The notes below the pieces were generated by a model. That model was not told the origin of the DNA. It saw nothing but the letters and a program-made list of their open reading frames with translations, and did no database searches. Source: Dactylosporangium sucinum (GTDB lineage Bacteria; Actinomycetota; Actinomycetes; Mycobacteriales; Micromonosporaceae). Taken from it: a stretch of 41,647 nt of DNA. The stretch's first letter is position 1. The number at the start of each line of letters is the position of its first letter. Of this stretch, positions 28,468 through 36,802 are shown piece after piece. A program made the position numbers and the translations under genes. The stretch is taken from the NCBI RefSeq assembly GCF_014647515.1, contig NZ_BMPI01000004.1, positions 1 through 41,647 on the forward strand, given 5' to 3'.

Positions 28468-29250
28468 GTGCCCGATACGCCGCAGCAGTTGCCCGCCTTC
28501 ACCTATTGGCCGACGTTCCCGTTCGAGGGTGACCTCCGGGTGAAGCGCCTCCTGGAACCGGTCCCGATCGAGCCCCCGAGGCACGGCGACAACCCCGCCG
28601 ATTGCCGTGCCTGCGGCGCCCCGGACGAGGCATACATCTGGGTCAGCGACCGCTGGCGCGTCCGCAGCCTCGACCGCCCGACGGGCCTGCCGGCGGTGCT
28701 CATCCTGGAGTCGCGCTCGCACCTCGACCTCGGCGACCTGCCGAACATGCTCGCCGCCGAGCTGGGCGTGATGACGGTCCGCCTGGAGCGCGCGATCCGT
28801 TCGCTGGACGGCGTGGCACGCGTCCACGTGAACCGCTGGGGCGACGGCGCCGCCCACCTACACCTGTGGTTCCTCGCCCGCCCGTATGGGCGCCTCCAAC
28901 TCCAGGGCACCTTCCTGGCCCTGTGGGATGACATCCTCCCGCCGATTCCGGAGCAGCGCTGGCGCGAGAACCTGGCCCTGGTCGCCGCCTGGCTCGCCGA
29001 GTTCGGCGGCCGCCCGCTCGCCGAGCCGCCCCGCATCAACTGGACCGCCCCCGCCAAGCTCGCCGAGGAGGCCCGCGCGGCCGACGACGCCACGACGTTC
29101 GGCGACCCGGGCAGCCACGCCGAGCTGCCCGAGCCCGCCAGCGACACGTCCGTGCAGCCGGAGGTCATCGTCCCGGAGCCGGCCGAGGGCAACGGCGACG
29201 CCCCGGACGAGCCAAAAGCCGAAGCGGATGGCTCGGGCCCGCGCAACTGA
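28468..29250 (+). CDS. HIT-like domain protein downstream of parB
   Basis: A 260-residue protein. CRACGAP near residue 47 could bind zinc. AAHLHLWFLARP near residue 130 resembles the HIT motif, but the third histidine of HxHxHxx is replaced by Trp, so nucleotide hydrolysis may be altered or lost. The last 60 residues are Pro/Glu/Ala-rich and probably disordered. The GTG start at 28468 has AGGGT about 7 nt upstream. A hypothetical gene lies at this place next to parB in related actinomycetes; no function is established. The HIT assignment is a motif-level inference. Confidence 0.75.
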   Translation: MPDTPQQLPAFTYWPTFPFEGDLRVKRLLEPVPIEPPRHGDNPADCRACGAPDEAYIWVSDRWRVRSLDRPTGLPAVLILESRSHLDLGDLPNMLAAELGVMTVRLERAIRSLDGVARVHVNRWGDGAAHLHLWFLARPYGRLQLQGTFLALWDDILPPIPEQRWRENLALVAAWLAEFGGRPLAEPPRINWTAPAKLAEEARAADDATTFGDPGSHAELPEPASDTSVQPEVIVPEPAEGNGDAPDEPKAEADGSGPRN

Positions 29251-29668
29251 CGACCGTCGCTCCCGCCAGACACCGCTCGTGGGGGCGCGACATCCGTCCC
29301 GCCCCCACGGACGCTGCCATCGCCGTCGCCCCAAGCACCCGCGGGCTACCGCCCGCGCGCCGAGGTCCGCACGACCCATTCCCCGCAGCGCCCGAGCGCT
29401 CCGCGCCAACAACACCGCGCAGCCAAGCCCGTTCGACATCGCTGGCCCTGTCGCGTCGCCGCGGGCCGATGTTCGCCCCTCGATCGCTGACCCTGTCGCG
29501 AAGCCGCGGGCCCGGTGTTGGTCCCTCGTTCGCGTGAGGTCGCGAAGCCGCTTCATCCTCGATGCCTCGGCGCGCCTTCGCGACCAGACTGCATCGGAGC
29601 GGCTGATGTCGCCCGATGTCGACGCCGGGCGCTCGAACCTCGCCCGCAGCGATGATCAAATGTGCGAC

Positions 29669-29728
29669 TCCATGATCAATGGAGGATTCTGGCTGCCAGA
29701 GCGACCAGATTCCTCCATTGATCATGGA
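29669..29728. repeat. Dispersed palindrome, copy B
   Basis: TCCATGATCAATGGAGGA (29669-29686) is the exact inverse complement of 29711-29728. After one mismatch, TCTGG pairs with CCAGA. The 12-nt loop CTGCCAGAGCGA differs from copy A at two positions. Confidence 0.9.
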
Positions 29729-29849
29729 CTCACGTCAGCCGAACGCCGAACGCCGCACTGAACGACGCCGAGCCGCTCAGCGATGCCGAGCCGCTCAGCG
29801 ACGACCACGCCCGGCGGCAGGACGTGTTCGACGGCCCCGGACGGCGCCT

Positions 29850-30007
29850 TGTGGATGGCACAAGCCTGTGGATGGTGAGGCTGTGGATGGTGAGGCTGTG
29901 GATAACGAGGCGCTCGTGGACAGGCTGCTGGAATCGTGGACGAGCTGGCTGTGGACGACCGACGCCGGCCTTTGGACAGTCAGTCTGAACGATGCGGCTG
30001 TGGACCG
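29850..30007. repeat. Same-orientation array of DnaA-box-like sequences
   Basis: TGTGGATGG lies at 29850, 29867 and 29882, then a perfect box TGTGGATAA at 29897. The last three starts are exactly 15 bp apart, with the spacer TGAGGC. Looser copies follow: CGTGGACAG (29915), CGTGGACGA (29935), TGTGGACGA (29950) and TGTGGACCG (29999). All read in one direction. This may be a DnaA-binding reserve or regulatory site. Confidence 0.7.
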
Positions 30008-30294
30008 TCGCGGGTGCGGATGAGGGTGAGATGTCCCCGCCGGGCCGTGGACAGCGAGACCCCGGTGGTGGTTCCAGTGGTGAACTTGCGGCTGGAGTGA
30101 GGGTGATCGGGCCGCTGACTCGTACGGTCGTTGGGTGAGGACCATCCGTAACCGGCAGGTTGCGAGACCGGCAGGGTGAGGAAGTGTGGGCGGATGGCTC
30201 CCGCGGACGGTGTGGTGTGCGTACCATCTAACACGGTTGGCGGAGGAGCTCCGGCGTGTCACGGCACGCCGCGGTGCGGGGTGGAGATGGGCCA

Positions 30295-30972
30295 ATGTCG
30301 CGACGTCTCGTGAGTCTGACGCTGGACACCCTTGAGGATCTTCCTCGATCGTGCCGCGAATGCGTCTTCTGGGAGCTGGACCCGGTCGCTGCCGACCGGG
30401 CCTGCGCCGCGGGCGACCCGGGGCTGGAGAAGGAAGCCTGGGTGTCCCAGACCCTCCTCGAGTGGGGGTCCTGCGGCAAGCTCGTCTACGTCGACGGCAT
30501 GCCGGCCGGGTTCGTCATGTTCGCGCCGCCCGCGTATGTGCCGCGGTCCATGGCGTTCCCCACGTCGCCCGTCTCCCCCGACGCGGTGCTGCTGATGACG
30601 GCGCACGTCGTGCAGCCGTTCGCCGACGGTGGGCTCGGGCGCATGCTCGTCCAGGGGGTCGCCCGCGACCTCACCAAGCGCGGGGTCAAGGCCATCGAGG
30701 CGTTCGGCGACGCCAAGTTCGGCGAGGTCGACGAGGCCGGGCGCAACGAGCGGGGTTGCCTTGCGCCGGCGGACTTCTTCCTGTCGATCGGGTTCAAGAC
30801 GGTACGACCGCATCCACGCTATCCGCGTCTGCGGCTCGAGCTTCGCACGGCGCTGTCGTGGAAGTCGGACGTGGAGTACGCCCTCGAGAAGCTGCTCGGC
30901 TCGATGAGCCCCGAGTCGCTGCTGCGTCCGGTGCTGCCGGTGCGTCCCGCGACGCGGGAGATGACGAACTAA
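30295..30972 (+). CDS. GNAT family N-acetyltransferase
   Basis: A 225-residue predicted acetyl-CoA-dependent acyltransferase. The beta-strand-rich first half contains CRECVFWE and GKLVYVDGMPAGFVMFAPP. The acetyl-CoA motif region is GGLGRMLVQGVARDLTKRGVKAIEAFG, close to the R/QxxGxG/A pattern. The ATG at 30295 with GGAG 8 nt upstream is chosen over an ATG at 30256. Substrate is unknown. It ends 17 bp from the convergent amidase gene. Confidence 0.82.
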   Translation: MSRRLVSLTLDTLEDLPRSCRECVFWELDPVAADRACAAGDPGLEKEAWVSQTLLEWGSCGKLVYVDGMPAGFVMFAPPAYVPRSMAFPTSPVSPDAVLLMTAHVVQPFADGGLGRMLVQGVARDLTKRGVKAIEAFGDAKFGEVDEAGRNERGCLAPADFFLSIGFKTVRPHPRYPRLRLELRTALSWKSDVEYALEKLLGSMSPESLLRPVLPVRPATREMTN

Positions 30973-30975
30973 GCC

Positions 30976-30990
30976 GGCCCGCGACGGGCC
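30976..30990. terminator. Possible bidirectional terminator between convergent genes
   Basis: GGCCCG-CGA-CGGGCC forms a 6-bp hairpin in the 17-bp gap between the GNAT gene and the amidase. It is short and has no T-run. Confidence 0.4.
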
Positions 30991-32147
30991 TATGCCGACG
31001 CCGTCAAGGTGCGCAGCAGGCTGACGTCGATCGAGCCCGTGGGCACGTCGGCCTCGACCGGGAGATACATGCGCTGCACCGCGGCCATCATCGCGTCCAC
31101 GACGCGGTCGCGGAAGGCCGGGTCGATCAGCTGCTGGCGGTCGGCGGGCGACGTGAGGTAGCCGACGTCGACCCGCACGGCGGGCATGCGGCTCAGCCGG
31201 AGCAGCTCCCAGGTCTTCGGGTGGGTGCGGCAGTCGCGCAGGCCGGTGCGGACCACGATCTCGCGCTGGACGAGGCCGGCCAGGCGCTCGCCGACGATGG
31301 AGGTGGGGCCGGAGACGGTGCCGTAGTGGTACGTGGCGACGCCCGAGGCCTCCGGGCTCGTGTGGCCGTCGAGGTGGATCGAGAGGAGCAGGTCGGCGCC
31401 GAGCTCGTTGGCCAGCTGCACCCGGTCACGGTCGCTCAGAGCGCTCGCCGGCGCCGGACCCCGGGTCAGGTTCACCCGCATCCCCGCGGCCGCCAGACGG
31501 CCCTCCAGGCGGGCCGCAAGGTCATACGCGAGGTCGGCCTCCACCCACCGCAGCGGGCCGTCGGGCACCACGTGGCCGGTGTCGGGTCCGCCGTGGCCCG
31601 GGTCGATCACGATGCGCTTGCCGAGCAGCGACGTGCCCGACTCGCGGAAGGCCTCGGCCTCGCGGAGCAGCTGCGGGCGCCCGCCGATCACCTTGCGGCC
31701 GAGGCGGCGCAGGGCGCCGACCGTCTGCGGGCCGCACTCGCCGTCGGGGCGCAGGCCGACCTCGCGCTGGAACTGCGCGACCGCGTGCGCCGTGCGCCCG
31801 CCGTAGATGCCGTCGGCGCGGCCCGGGTTGTAGCCCATCTCCAGCAGGCGCTCCTGGAGCTGGCGGACGTCGTCCCCGATATACGGGTCGGCGACCGTGT
31901 GGAACAGCGCGCGCTGCCCCAGCCGCCAGCGGGCCGCGTCGAGCGCCCGCCAGGTCTCGTCGCCGACCTCGCCGTCGACGGTCAGGCCGCGGCTCTGCTG
32001 GAACGCGCGCACCGCGCGCTCGGTGGCGTCGTCGAACTCGGGATCGGAGGACAGCGAGAGATCATCGGCCAGGAGCTCCAGCACGACAAGAATGCTGCGG
32101 ATCTCGGCAACCGCCGCTCCCCGCGCCCCGCGCCGGATCGCACGCAT
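30990..32147 (-). CDS. cwlM: CwlM-like peptidoglycan-binding/amidase_3 protein
   Basis: A 385-residue protein with two N-terminal PG-binding type 1 domains (about residues 1-75 and 80-155) and a C-terminal amidase_3 domain. Zinc ligands are present: His in VIDPGHGG, Glu in WVEADLAY and His in LSIHLDG. The usual catalytic Glu of the EVGFxSN motif is Asp here (RVDVGYLTSP). No signal peptide is seen. This matches mycobacterial CwlM, a cytoplasmic regulator of MurA rather than a wall hydrolase. AGGAGG precedes the ATG at 32147, which lies downstream of trxBA. Confidence 0.9.
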   Translation of the reverse strand: MRAIRRGARGAAVAEIRSILVVLELLADDLSLSSDPEFDDATERAVRAFQQSRGLTVDGEVGDETWRALDAARWRLGQRALFHTVADPYIGDDVRQLQERLLEMGYNPGRADGIYGGRTAHAVAQFQREVGLRPDGECGPQTVGALRRLGRKVIGGRPQLLREAEAFRESGTSLLGKRIVIDPGHGGPDTGHVVPDGPLRWVEADLAYDLAARLEGRLAAAGMRVNLTRGPAPASALSDRDRVQLANELGADLLLSIHLDGHTSPEASGVATYHYGTVSGPTSIVGERLAGLVQREIVVRTGLRDCRTHPKTWELLRLSRMPAVRVDVGYLTSPADRQQLIDPAFRDRVVDAMMAAVQRMYLPVEADVPTGSIDVSLLRTLTASA

Positions 32148-32271
32148 GTTGGTCCTCCTGAAATGCCTGTGGCTCCGGGATGGAATCGTACGTGCCCGAC
32201 CGAGCGCGCCGTTACAGGGCGAATGCTCCCGCAGCGTACCGCCCCGGGCCGCCCGCCGCCGCAGCAGCAAT

Positions 32272-32301
32272 CCGCCCCGCGTCGACTGGGACGCGGGGCG
32301 G
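32272..32301 (-). terminator. Terminator hairpin downstream of trxA
   Basis: CGCCCCGCGTC (32273-32283) pairs with GACGCGGGGCG (32290-32300), plus one outer pair, with a 6-nt loop. It lies 26 bp after trxA on the minus strand and lacks a T-run. Confidence 0.7.
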
Positions 32302-32326
32302 GCGGTCAGTGCACCGGAGTCGCTGC

Positions 32327-32662
32327 TCAGGCCGGGTCGAGGGCCGACTCGATGAGCCGCACGAGCGCGCTCTTCGGGCTCGCGCCGACGACCGAGCGGA
32401 ACGGCTCGCCGTCCTTGAACACGGTCAGCGTGGGAACCGACAGCACCTGGTAGGCGCGGGCCGTCTCCGGGTTGCTGTCGATGTCGACCTTCACGATCTT
32501 CACCTTGTCGGCCAGCTCACCGGCGGCGATCTCGTTCAGCATCGTCTCGATCTTCCGGCACGGCTGGCACCACTCAGCCCAGAAGTCCACCAAAACCGGA
32601 ATGTCCGACTTGAGGACGTCGACCTCGAAGGTCTTGTCACTGACGGGCCGGATGGCTCCCAT
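32327..32662 (-). CDS. trxA: Thioredoxin
   Basis: A 111-residue disulfide reductase with the thioredoxin fold. The active site reads WAEWCQPCRK, with Gln in place of the usual Gly of WCGPC. The cis-proline motif is SVPTLTVF. AGAGGGAG lies before the ATG at 32662. It follows trxB by 26 bp, so both are reduced and expressed as a pair. In other actinobacteria this pair is under SigR control. Confidence 0.96.
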   Translation of the reverse strand: MGAIRPVSDKTFEVDVLKSDIPVLVDFWAEWCQPCRKIETMLNEIAAGELADKVKIVKVDIDSNPETARAYQVLSVPTLTVFKDGEPFRSVVGASPKSALVRLIESALDPA

Positions 32663-32688
32663 GCGCTCTCCCTCTGCTTCAAAATCTC

Positions 32689-33615
32689 TTACAACGTCGC
32701 GATGTAGCGCTCGGCGTCCAGCGCCGCCGCGCAACCCGTGCCGGCGGCCGTGATCGCCTGCCGGTAGGTGTGGTCGACCAGGTCACCGGCGGCGAAGACG
32801 CCCTCGATGTTGGTGGCGGTGCCGGGCGCGGCCACCTTCACGTAGCCGGACTCGTCCAGCTCGACCTGCCCGCGGAACAGCTCGCTGCGCGGGTCGTGGC
32901 CGATCGCCACGAAGATGCCGGCCACCGGCAGCTCCGTCTCCTCGCCGGTGCGCACGTCCGCCAGCCGCACACCGCCGACCCGGCCACCGCCGTCAAGCAC
33001 CGAGGTCACCTTGCTGTTCCAGCGGACCTCGATCTTCTCGTTGCTCAGCGCCCGCTCGGCCATGATCTTGCTGGCCCGGAACTCCTCGCGCCGGTGCACG
33101 ATGGTGACCTTGCTGGCGAAGCGGGTCAGGAACGTCGCCTCCTCCATCGCCGAGTCACCGCCGCCGACGACCACGATCTCCTCGTTGCGGAAGAAGAAAC
33201 CGTCACACGTCGCACAGGACGACACCCCGCGGCCCAGCAGCTCCTGCTCGCCCGGGACGCCCAGCGGGCGCCAGGCGGAGCCGGTGGCCAGGATGACCGC
33301 ACGGCCCCGATACTCCGTCTCGCCCACCCACACGCTCTTCACGGGGCCCTCCAGGGCCACCCGCGTCGCGTCGTCGGTGATGAACTCCGCGCCGAAGTGC
33401 TCGGCCTGCTTGCGCATGTTGTCCATGAGCTCCGGACCGAGGATCCCGTCGGGGAAGCCGGGGAAGTTCTCGACCTCGGTGGTGGTCATCAGCGCACCGC
33501 CGGAGGTGACACCCTCGATCACGAGCGGTTTGAGGTTGGCCCGGGCGGCATAGACGGCAGCCGTATACCCGGCGGGGCCGGACCCCACGATGATCAGGTT
33601 GCGGACCTCGTCCAC
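32689..33615 (-). CDS. trxB: Thioredoxin-disulfide reductase
   Basis: A 308-residue flavoenzyme transferring electrons from NADPH to thioredoxin. The FAD-binding motif [10 protein letters not shown] is near the N-terminus, the redox pair is CATC (SCATCDGFF), the NADPH motif is [12 protein letters not shown], and the second FAD motif reads [10 protein letters not shown]. The GTG at 33615 is preceded by GAGGAG. An upstream ATG at 33648 is less likely because it lies against a SigR-type promoter. Confidence 0.97.
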   Translation of the reverse strand: MDEVRNLIIVGSGPAGYTAAVYAARANLKPLVIEGVTSGGALMTTTEVENFPGFPDGILGPELMDNMRKQAEHFGAEFITDDATRVALEGPVKSVWVGETEYRGRAVILATGSAWRPLGVPGEQELLGRGVSSCATCDGFFFRNEEIVVVGGGDSAMEEATFLTRFASKVTIVHRREEFRASKIMAERALSNEKIEVRWNSKVTSVLDGGGRVGGVRLADVRTGEETELPVAGIFVAIGHDPRSELFRGQVELDESGYVKVAAPGTATNIEGVFAAGDLVDHTYRQAITAAGTGCAAALDAERYIATL

Positions 33616-33648
33616 GGTCGACTCCTCGAATTCAGCCTGTGCCAGCAA

Positions 33649-33674
33649 AACTCATCCTACGAACCGACCATTCC
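33649..33674 (-). promoter_or_regulatory. SigR-type promoter upstream of trxBA
   Basis: On the minus strand GGAAT (33670-33674) is followed by exactly 18 bp and GTT (33649-33651). This equals the GGAAT-N18-GTT consensus of the thiol-stress sigma factor SigR. It ends 33 bp before the trxB GTG, consistent with a short leader. Confidence 0.75.
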
Positions 33675-33724
33675 CGGCGAGCGATGACTCGTGTGCCACA
33701 TCACCGCTGCGTGGCGGGGTGAAC

Positions 33725-34642
33725 TCAGGCCGTTCCCCGGTACCGCTCGTCGGCGATCGCGTTGCCGACGCCGCACTCGGGCCCGACGACCACGATCAGC
33801 CGCTTGCCGGCGCCCACACGCGTGCCGTCGAGGACCACCACCAGGGCGGGCTGTCCCTCGAACCGCGCGTAGTCGACGAGCGCCACCTGACCACCGTATT
33901 CCCTGGTGATGGCGGTCAGGCAGGCGGCCCGGGCGGCCGGGTCGCCGAGCCGGCGCAGCGGGTCGGGCACGTCGGCGGAGAGGTCCCTGCCGGCGGCGTC
34001 GCCCTTGGCCGTCAGCGAGCCGGCCGGGGGCACCGACGTGCTCTGGGCCAGCTCGCCGACCGTCCCGGGCCCGTAGTCGCGACCGGTCACCACGACCGCC
34101 GAGCCGCCCGCGTCGGCGCGCGTCCCGCCGCTCTCCGCCTGCCCGCCGTTGAGCTGCGGGCCGGCCGGGGTGGCCTCCCCCGCGCCGGGGCGGCTCTGCG
34201 GCGCGAGCCCGCTCGTCGACGCCGAGTCGGACCCCGCGAGGCCCTGCTGCCGGATCACCTGCACGCCCACCCCGCCGCACACGAGCACCGCGGCCGCGGC
34301 GGCCAGGCCGACCATCCAGCGCTGCCGGCGCCGTTTGCGCGCCTCGCGGGCCCGGGCCAGGTCAACCACGGGGGCGCCCGCGGGGGGCGCGGTGATCGCC
34401 GCCGTCAGGGCCGCGTCCAGCCGTTGCTGCACATCCAGCGGTACCGCAGGCGCCTCCGACCCCAGGGAACGCAGCTCGTCCCGAACGGCGGCGTCCGCCG
34501 TGACCAGCGCCGTGTAGGCCTCCGCCCACGACTCGTCGGTGCTCACCAGGCGGCGCACGTCGTCGGCCTCGGGCGTGCCGTCGAGCGCCCCGCCGACAAA
34601 GTCGGCGAGCCGGTCGAGGTCGGCATCCGAGAAGGCCGTCAT
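33725..34642 (-). CDS. Predicted anti-sigma factor, single-pass membrane protein
   Basis: A 305-residue protein. The N-terminal ~110 residues are acidic and helical (SDADLDRLADFVGGALDG), followed by a basic stretch (REARKRRRQR) and one membrane segment (WMVGLAAAAAVLVCGGVGV). The extracytoplasmic domain of about 170 residues carries cysteines near its C-terminus. No HxxxCxxC zinc motif is seen. The ATG overlaps the sigma factor stop in ATGA, which supports a partner role. Confidence 0.82.
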   Translation of the reverse strand: MTAFSDADLDRLADFVGGALDGTPEADDVRRLVSTDESWAEAYTALVTADAAVRDELRSLGSEAPAVPLDVQQRLDAALTAAITAPPAGAPVVDLARAREARKRRRQRWMVGLAAAAAVLVCGGVGVQVIRQQGLAGSDSASTSGLAPQSRPGAGEATPAGPQLNGGQAESGGTRADAGGSAVVVTGRDYGPGTVGELAQSTSVPPAGSLTAKGDAAGRDLSADVPDPLRRLGDPAARAACLTAITREYGGQVALVDYARFEGQPALVVVLDGTRVGAGKRLIVVVGPECGVGNAIADERYRGTA

Positions 34643-35262
34643 GCGCCACCCTCCTTCCGCGACGTGGATGGGCTGATCGGAGATGGGACGCTCTTGTCGG
34701 CGGCCGGGTTCCGCAGGTGGCCGAGCAGCAGCGCCATCCGCGCCCGCCCGCGAGCGCACCTGCTTTTGATGGTGCCCTCCGCGACGCCGAGGATCACGGC
34801 GGCCTCCGCCACGGCATACCCCTGCACGTCGACCAGAACCAGCGCGGCGCGCTGCTCCGCCGGCAGCTCCTGCAGCGCCTTGCGGACGTCCATGGCGGTG
34901 TCGCGGTCGGCCGCCGGCGCCGGTGTGACGTCGGTCTCGGGCAGCGGGACGGTGGGCCGCGCCTGCCGCCGCCGCATGCGGTCGAGGCAGGCGTTCACGA
35001 CGATCCGGTGCAGCCAGGTGGTGACGGCGGAGTCGCCGCGGAAGTTGTTCGCCGCCCGCAGCGCGGACAGCAGTGCGTCCTGGAGGGCGTCGGCGGCCTC
35101 CTCGCGGTCGCCCGTCGTGCGCAGGGCGACCGCCCACAGCCGGTCACGGTGCCGACGCACGATCTCGCCGAACGCGTTCGGATCGCCCGCCGCGTGGGCG
35201 CGCAACAGCGACGTGTCGTCCCTGCCGTCGACTGCGTCCACGGCAGGCACCCTATCGACCAC
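34639..35262 (-). CDS. sigM: ECF sigma factor, SigM-like
   Basis: A 207-residue extracytoplasmic-function sigma factor. Region 2 is LWAVALRTTGDREEAADALQ with a following FRGDSAVTTWLHRIVVNACLD-type segment, and region 4 contains the helix-turn-helix YAVAEAAVILGVAEGTIKSR. The start is GTG at 35262. It begins 16 bp after the pseudokinase gene and overlaps the anti-sigma gene, so all three form one operon. Position beside murJ and trxBA matches sigM of other actinobacteria. Confidence 0.9.
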   Translation of the reverse strand: MVDRVPAVDAVDGRDDTSLLRAHAAGDPNAFGEIVRRHRDRLWAVALRTTGDREEAADALQDALLSALRAANNFRGDSAVTTWLHRIVVNACLDRMRRRQARPTVPLPETDVTPAPAADRDTAMDVRKALQELPAEQRAALVLVDVQGYAVAEAAVILGVAEGTIKSRCARGRARMALLLGHLRNPAADKSVPSPISPSTSRKEGGA

Positions 35263-35278
35263 GAGCGCGTCGTGGGGG

Positions 35279-36802
35279 CTACTGGACGCGGACCTTTATC
35301 TCTCCGATAGCGACCCGATACCCACTGCCGTTGCTTTCCTTCGGCAGCTTGGTGATCCAGACCAGCAGATACTGCGTGGGCTTCTCCGGGCCGGGGAACA
35401 GCGTCACGCCGGCCATGGGCGACTTGCGCTCGCCCACGATCGTGTATTGCGCGACCGTCTGCTGGTCCTGGGTCTTGCCGCTGCCCAGGTCGGCGTCGCC
35501 GGAGCGCAGCTCCCCGTCGGCCCCGGGCGTGGTCAGGTCGACCTCGACGGACACGACCTGCTTGGCCTCGCCCAGGTCGATCCAGACGCCCATGCCGTCC
35601 TTCTTGGCGCCGAAGTTGGCCTGCGGATACTTCTCGGTCTTCCAGACCGTGGACATGTTGCCGTCGACGGTCTTCTCCGCGTCCTTGACCTCGGAGCGGT
35701 TGCCTTGCGGGTCGACGATCCGGACCTTGGTCGGGTCGATCTTGAACTCGACCGGCTGCCCGGCCGGCTTGGCCGGCTGCGACGCGGTCGTCCCCGACGG
35801 GCCGCCAGTCGTCGGCGAGGCGTCGGGCGTCGCCGGGTCGCCGAGCACCCGCGCGGCCGCGAGCGTGCCGGCCAGCGCCAGCACCAGCAGGCCGACCACG
35901 CCCACGGCGAGCTTGCGGCCGGCCGGCTTCGGCGGCGCCGGGGAAGCGGCCGCGGCGTCGAACGCGTCGAGGTCGAGCGCCCGCCCGTCGCCGTCACCGA
36001 GCTCGTCGTCGTCGAAGCTGCCGAACGAGGCGAGCTCGCCCGCCAGCGACTCGGCCGACGGCAGCGGCATCTCGGGGTTGAGCAGGTCGGCGACCAGCGA
36101 GTCGAGGTGCGCGGGCACTCCGGCCCGCACCTGCCGCGGCGAGGTGAGCGCCCCGGACGAGTCGCGCACGCCGTCGGCCACGGACGTCGACCCGGCCTCG
36201 GCATGCGGCCAGTAACCGGTCAGCGCGCAGTAGAGGATCGCGCCGATCGAGCGGATGTCCTTCTCGGGCGTCGCGAAGTCGTCGGCCCTGGCGTCGGTCA
36301 GCACGACCCGCCCGTCGTGCGCGACGAGCACGGTGCCGGGGTGCACGTTGCCGTGCGCCATCCCCGTGCCGTGCAGCGCCGCGACCGCGTCGGTCACGGC
36401 CCAGGCGATCGCCACCGACCGCGCCGCGTCGAGCGGCCCGGACGCGACGATCTCCCGTAAGGCGATCCCGTCGACCCACTCGCGCACGACGTAGGCCCGG
36501 TCGCCCTCGTCGATCGCGTCGTAGACGCCGACCAGGTGCGGGTGCACGATGCGACTGGCGGCAACGGCCGCCGCCAGCATCTCCTTCGCGCTGTCCCCAC
36601 CGGGATAGCGCAGCACCACCGCCACGGGGCGACGCAGGATGACGTCGATGCCGCGGTAGAGCTGGCGGCCCAACGAGTCGTTGCCGATGTGTTCTTCGAG
36701 CTGGTATCGCTCGGCAAGGATTTCACCGACGGATGGGGTGCCGAAGGTCAGGACCTGCGGGATGCCTCCCGCGGCCTCCAGCCCTTCGTCGAGCTCAGCC
36801 AC
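35279..36802 (-). CDS. Membrane pseudokinase, MviN-associated type
   Basis: A 507-residue protein. The N-terminal kinase-like domain (residues about 35-270) lacks key residues: the VAIK lysine region is VAVVLRYP, the HRD loop is MAHGNVHPGTV and the DFG region is TDARADDF. A single membrane segment (KLAVGVVGLLVLALAGTLAA) leads to a C-terminal domain of about 150 residues like the discoidin/carbohydrate-binding fold. In Mycobacterium the same pseudokinase and sensor domain are fused to MurJ (Rv3910). The GTG at 36802 has GGGAGG; longer starts up to 37003 exist. Confidence 0.88.
   Translation of the reverse strand: MAELDEGLEAAGGIPQVLTFGTPSVGEILAERYQLEEHIGNDSLGRQLYRGIDVILRRPVAVVLRYPGGDSAKEMLAAAVAASRIVHPHLVGVYDAIDEGDRAYVVREWVDGIALREIVASGPLDAARSVAIAWAVTDAVAALHGTGMAHGNVHPGTVLVAHDGRVVLTDARADDFATPEKDIRSIGAILYCALTGYWPHAEAGSTSVADGVRDSSGALTSPRQVRAGVPAHLDSLVADLLNPEMPLPSAESLAGELASFGSFDDDELGDGDGRALDLDAFDAAAASPAPPKPAGRKLAVGVVGLLVLALAGTLAAARVLGDPATPDASPTTGGPSGTTASQPAKPAGQPVEFKIDPTKVRIVDPQGNRSEVKDAEKTVDGNMSTVWKTEKYPQANFGAKKDGMGVWIDLGEAKQVVSVEVDLTTPGADGELRSGDADLGSGKTQDQQTVAQYTIVGERKSPMAGVTLFPGPEKPTQYLLVWITKLPKESNGSGYRVAIGEIKVRVQ

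Larger units (their letters stand above)
29251..30294. other. 1-kb intergenic region before the GNAT gene
   Basis: No credible gene. It holds palindrome copy B, an 18-bp tandem duplication (two copies at 29764-29799, GCCGAGCCGCTCAGCG core) and the DnaA-box-like array at 29850-30007. The promoter of the GNAT gene must lie near 30200-30290. Confidence 0.65.

Noticed and set aside
29850..30007. Second replication origin
   Set aside because: Only one perfect DnaA box, no AT-rich element, and a full oriC exists between dnaA and dnaN.
33590..36460. 956-codon plus-strand frame over the anti-sigma, sigma and pseudokinase genes
   Set aside because: Antisense shadow of three well-supported genes.
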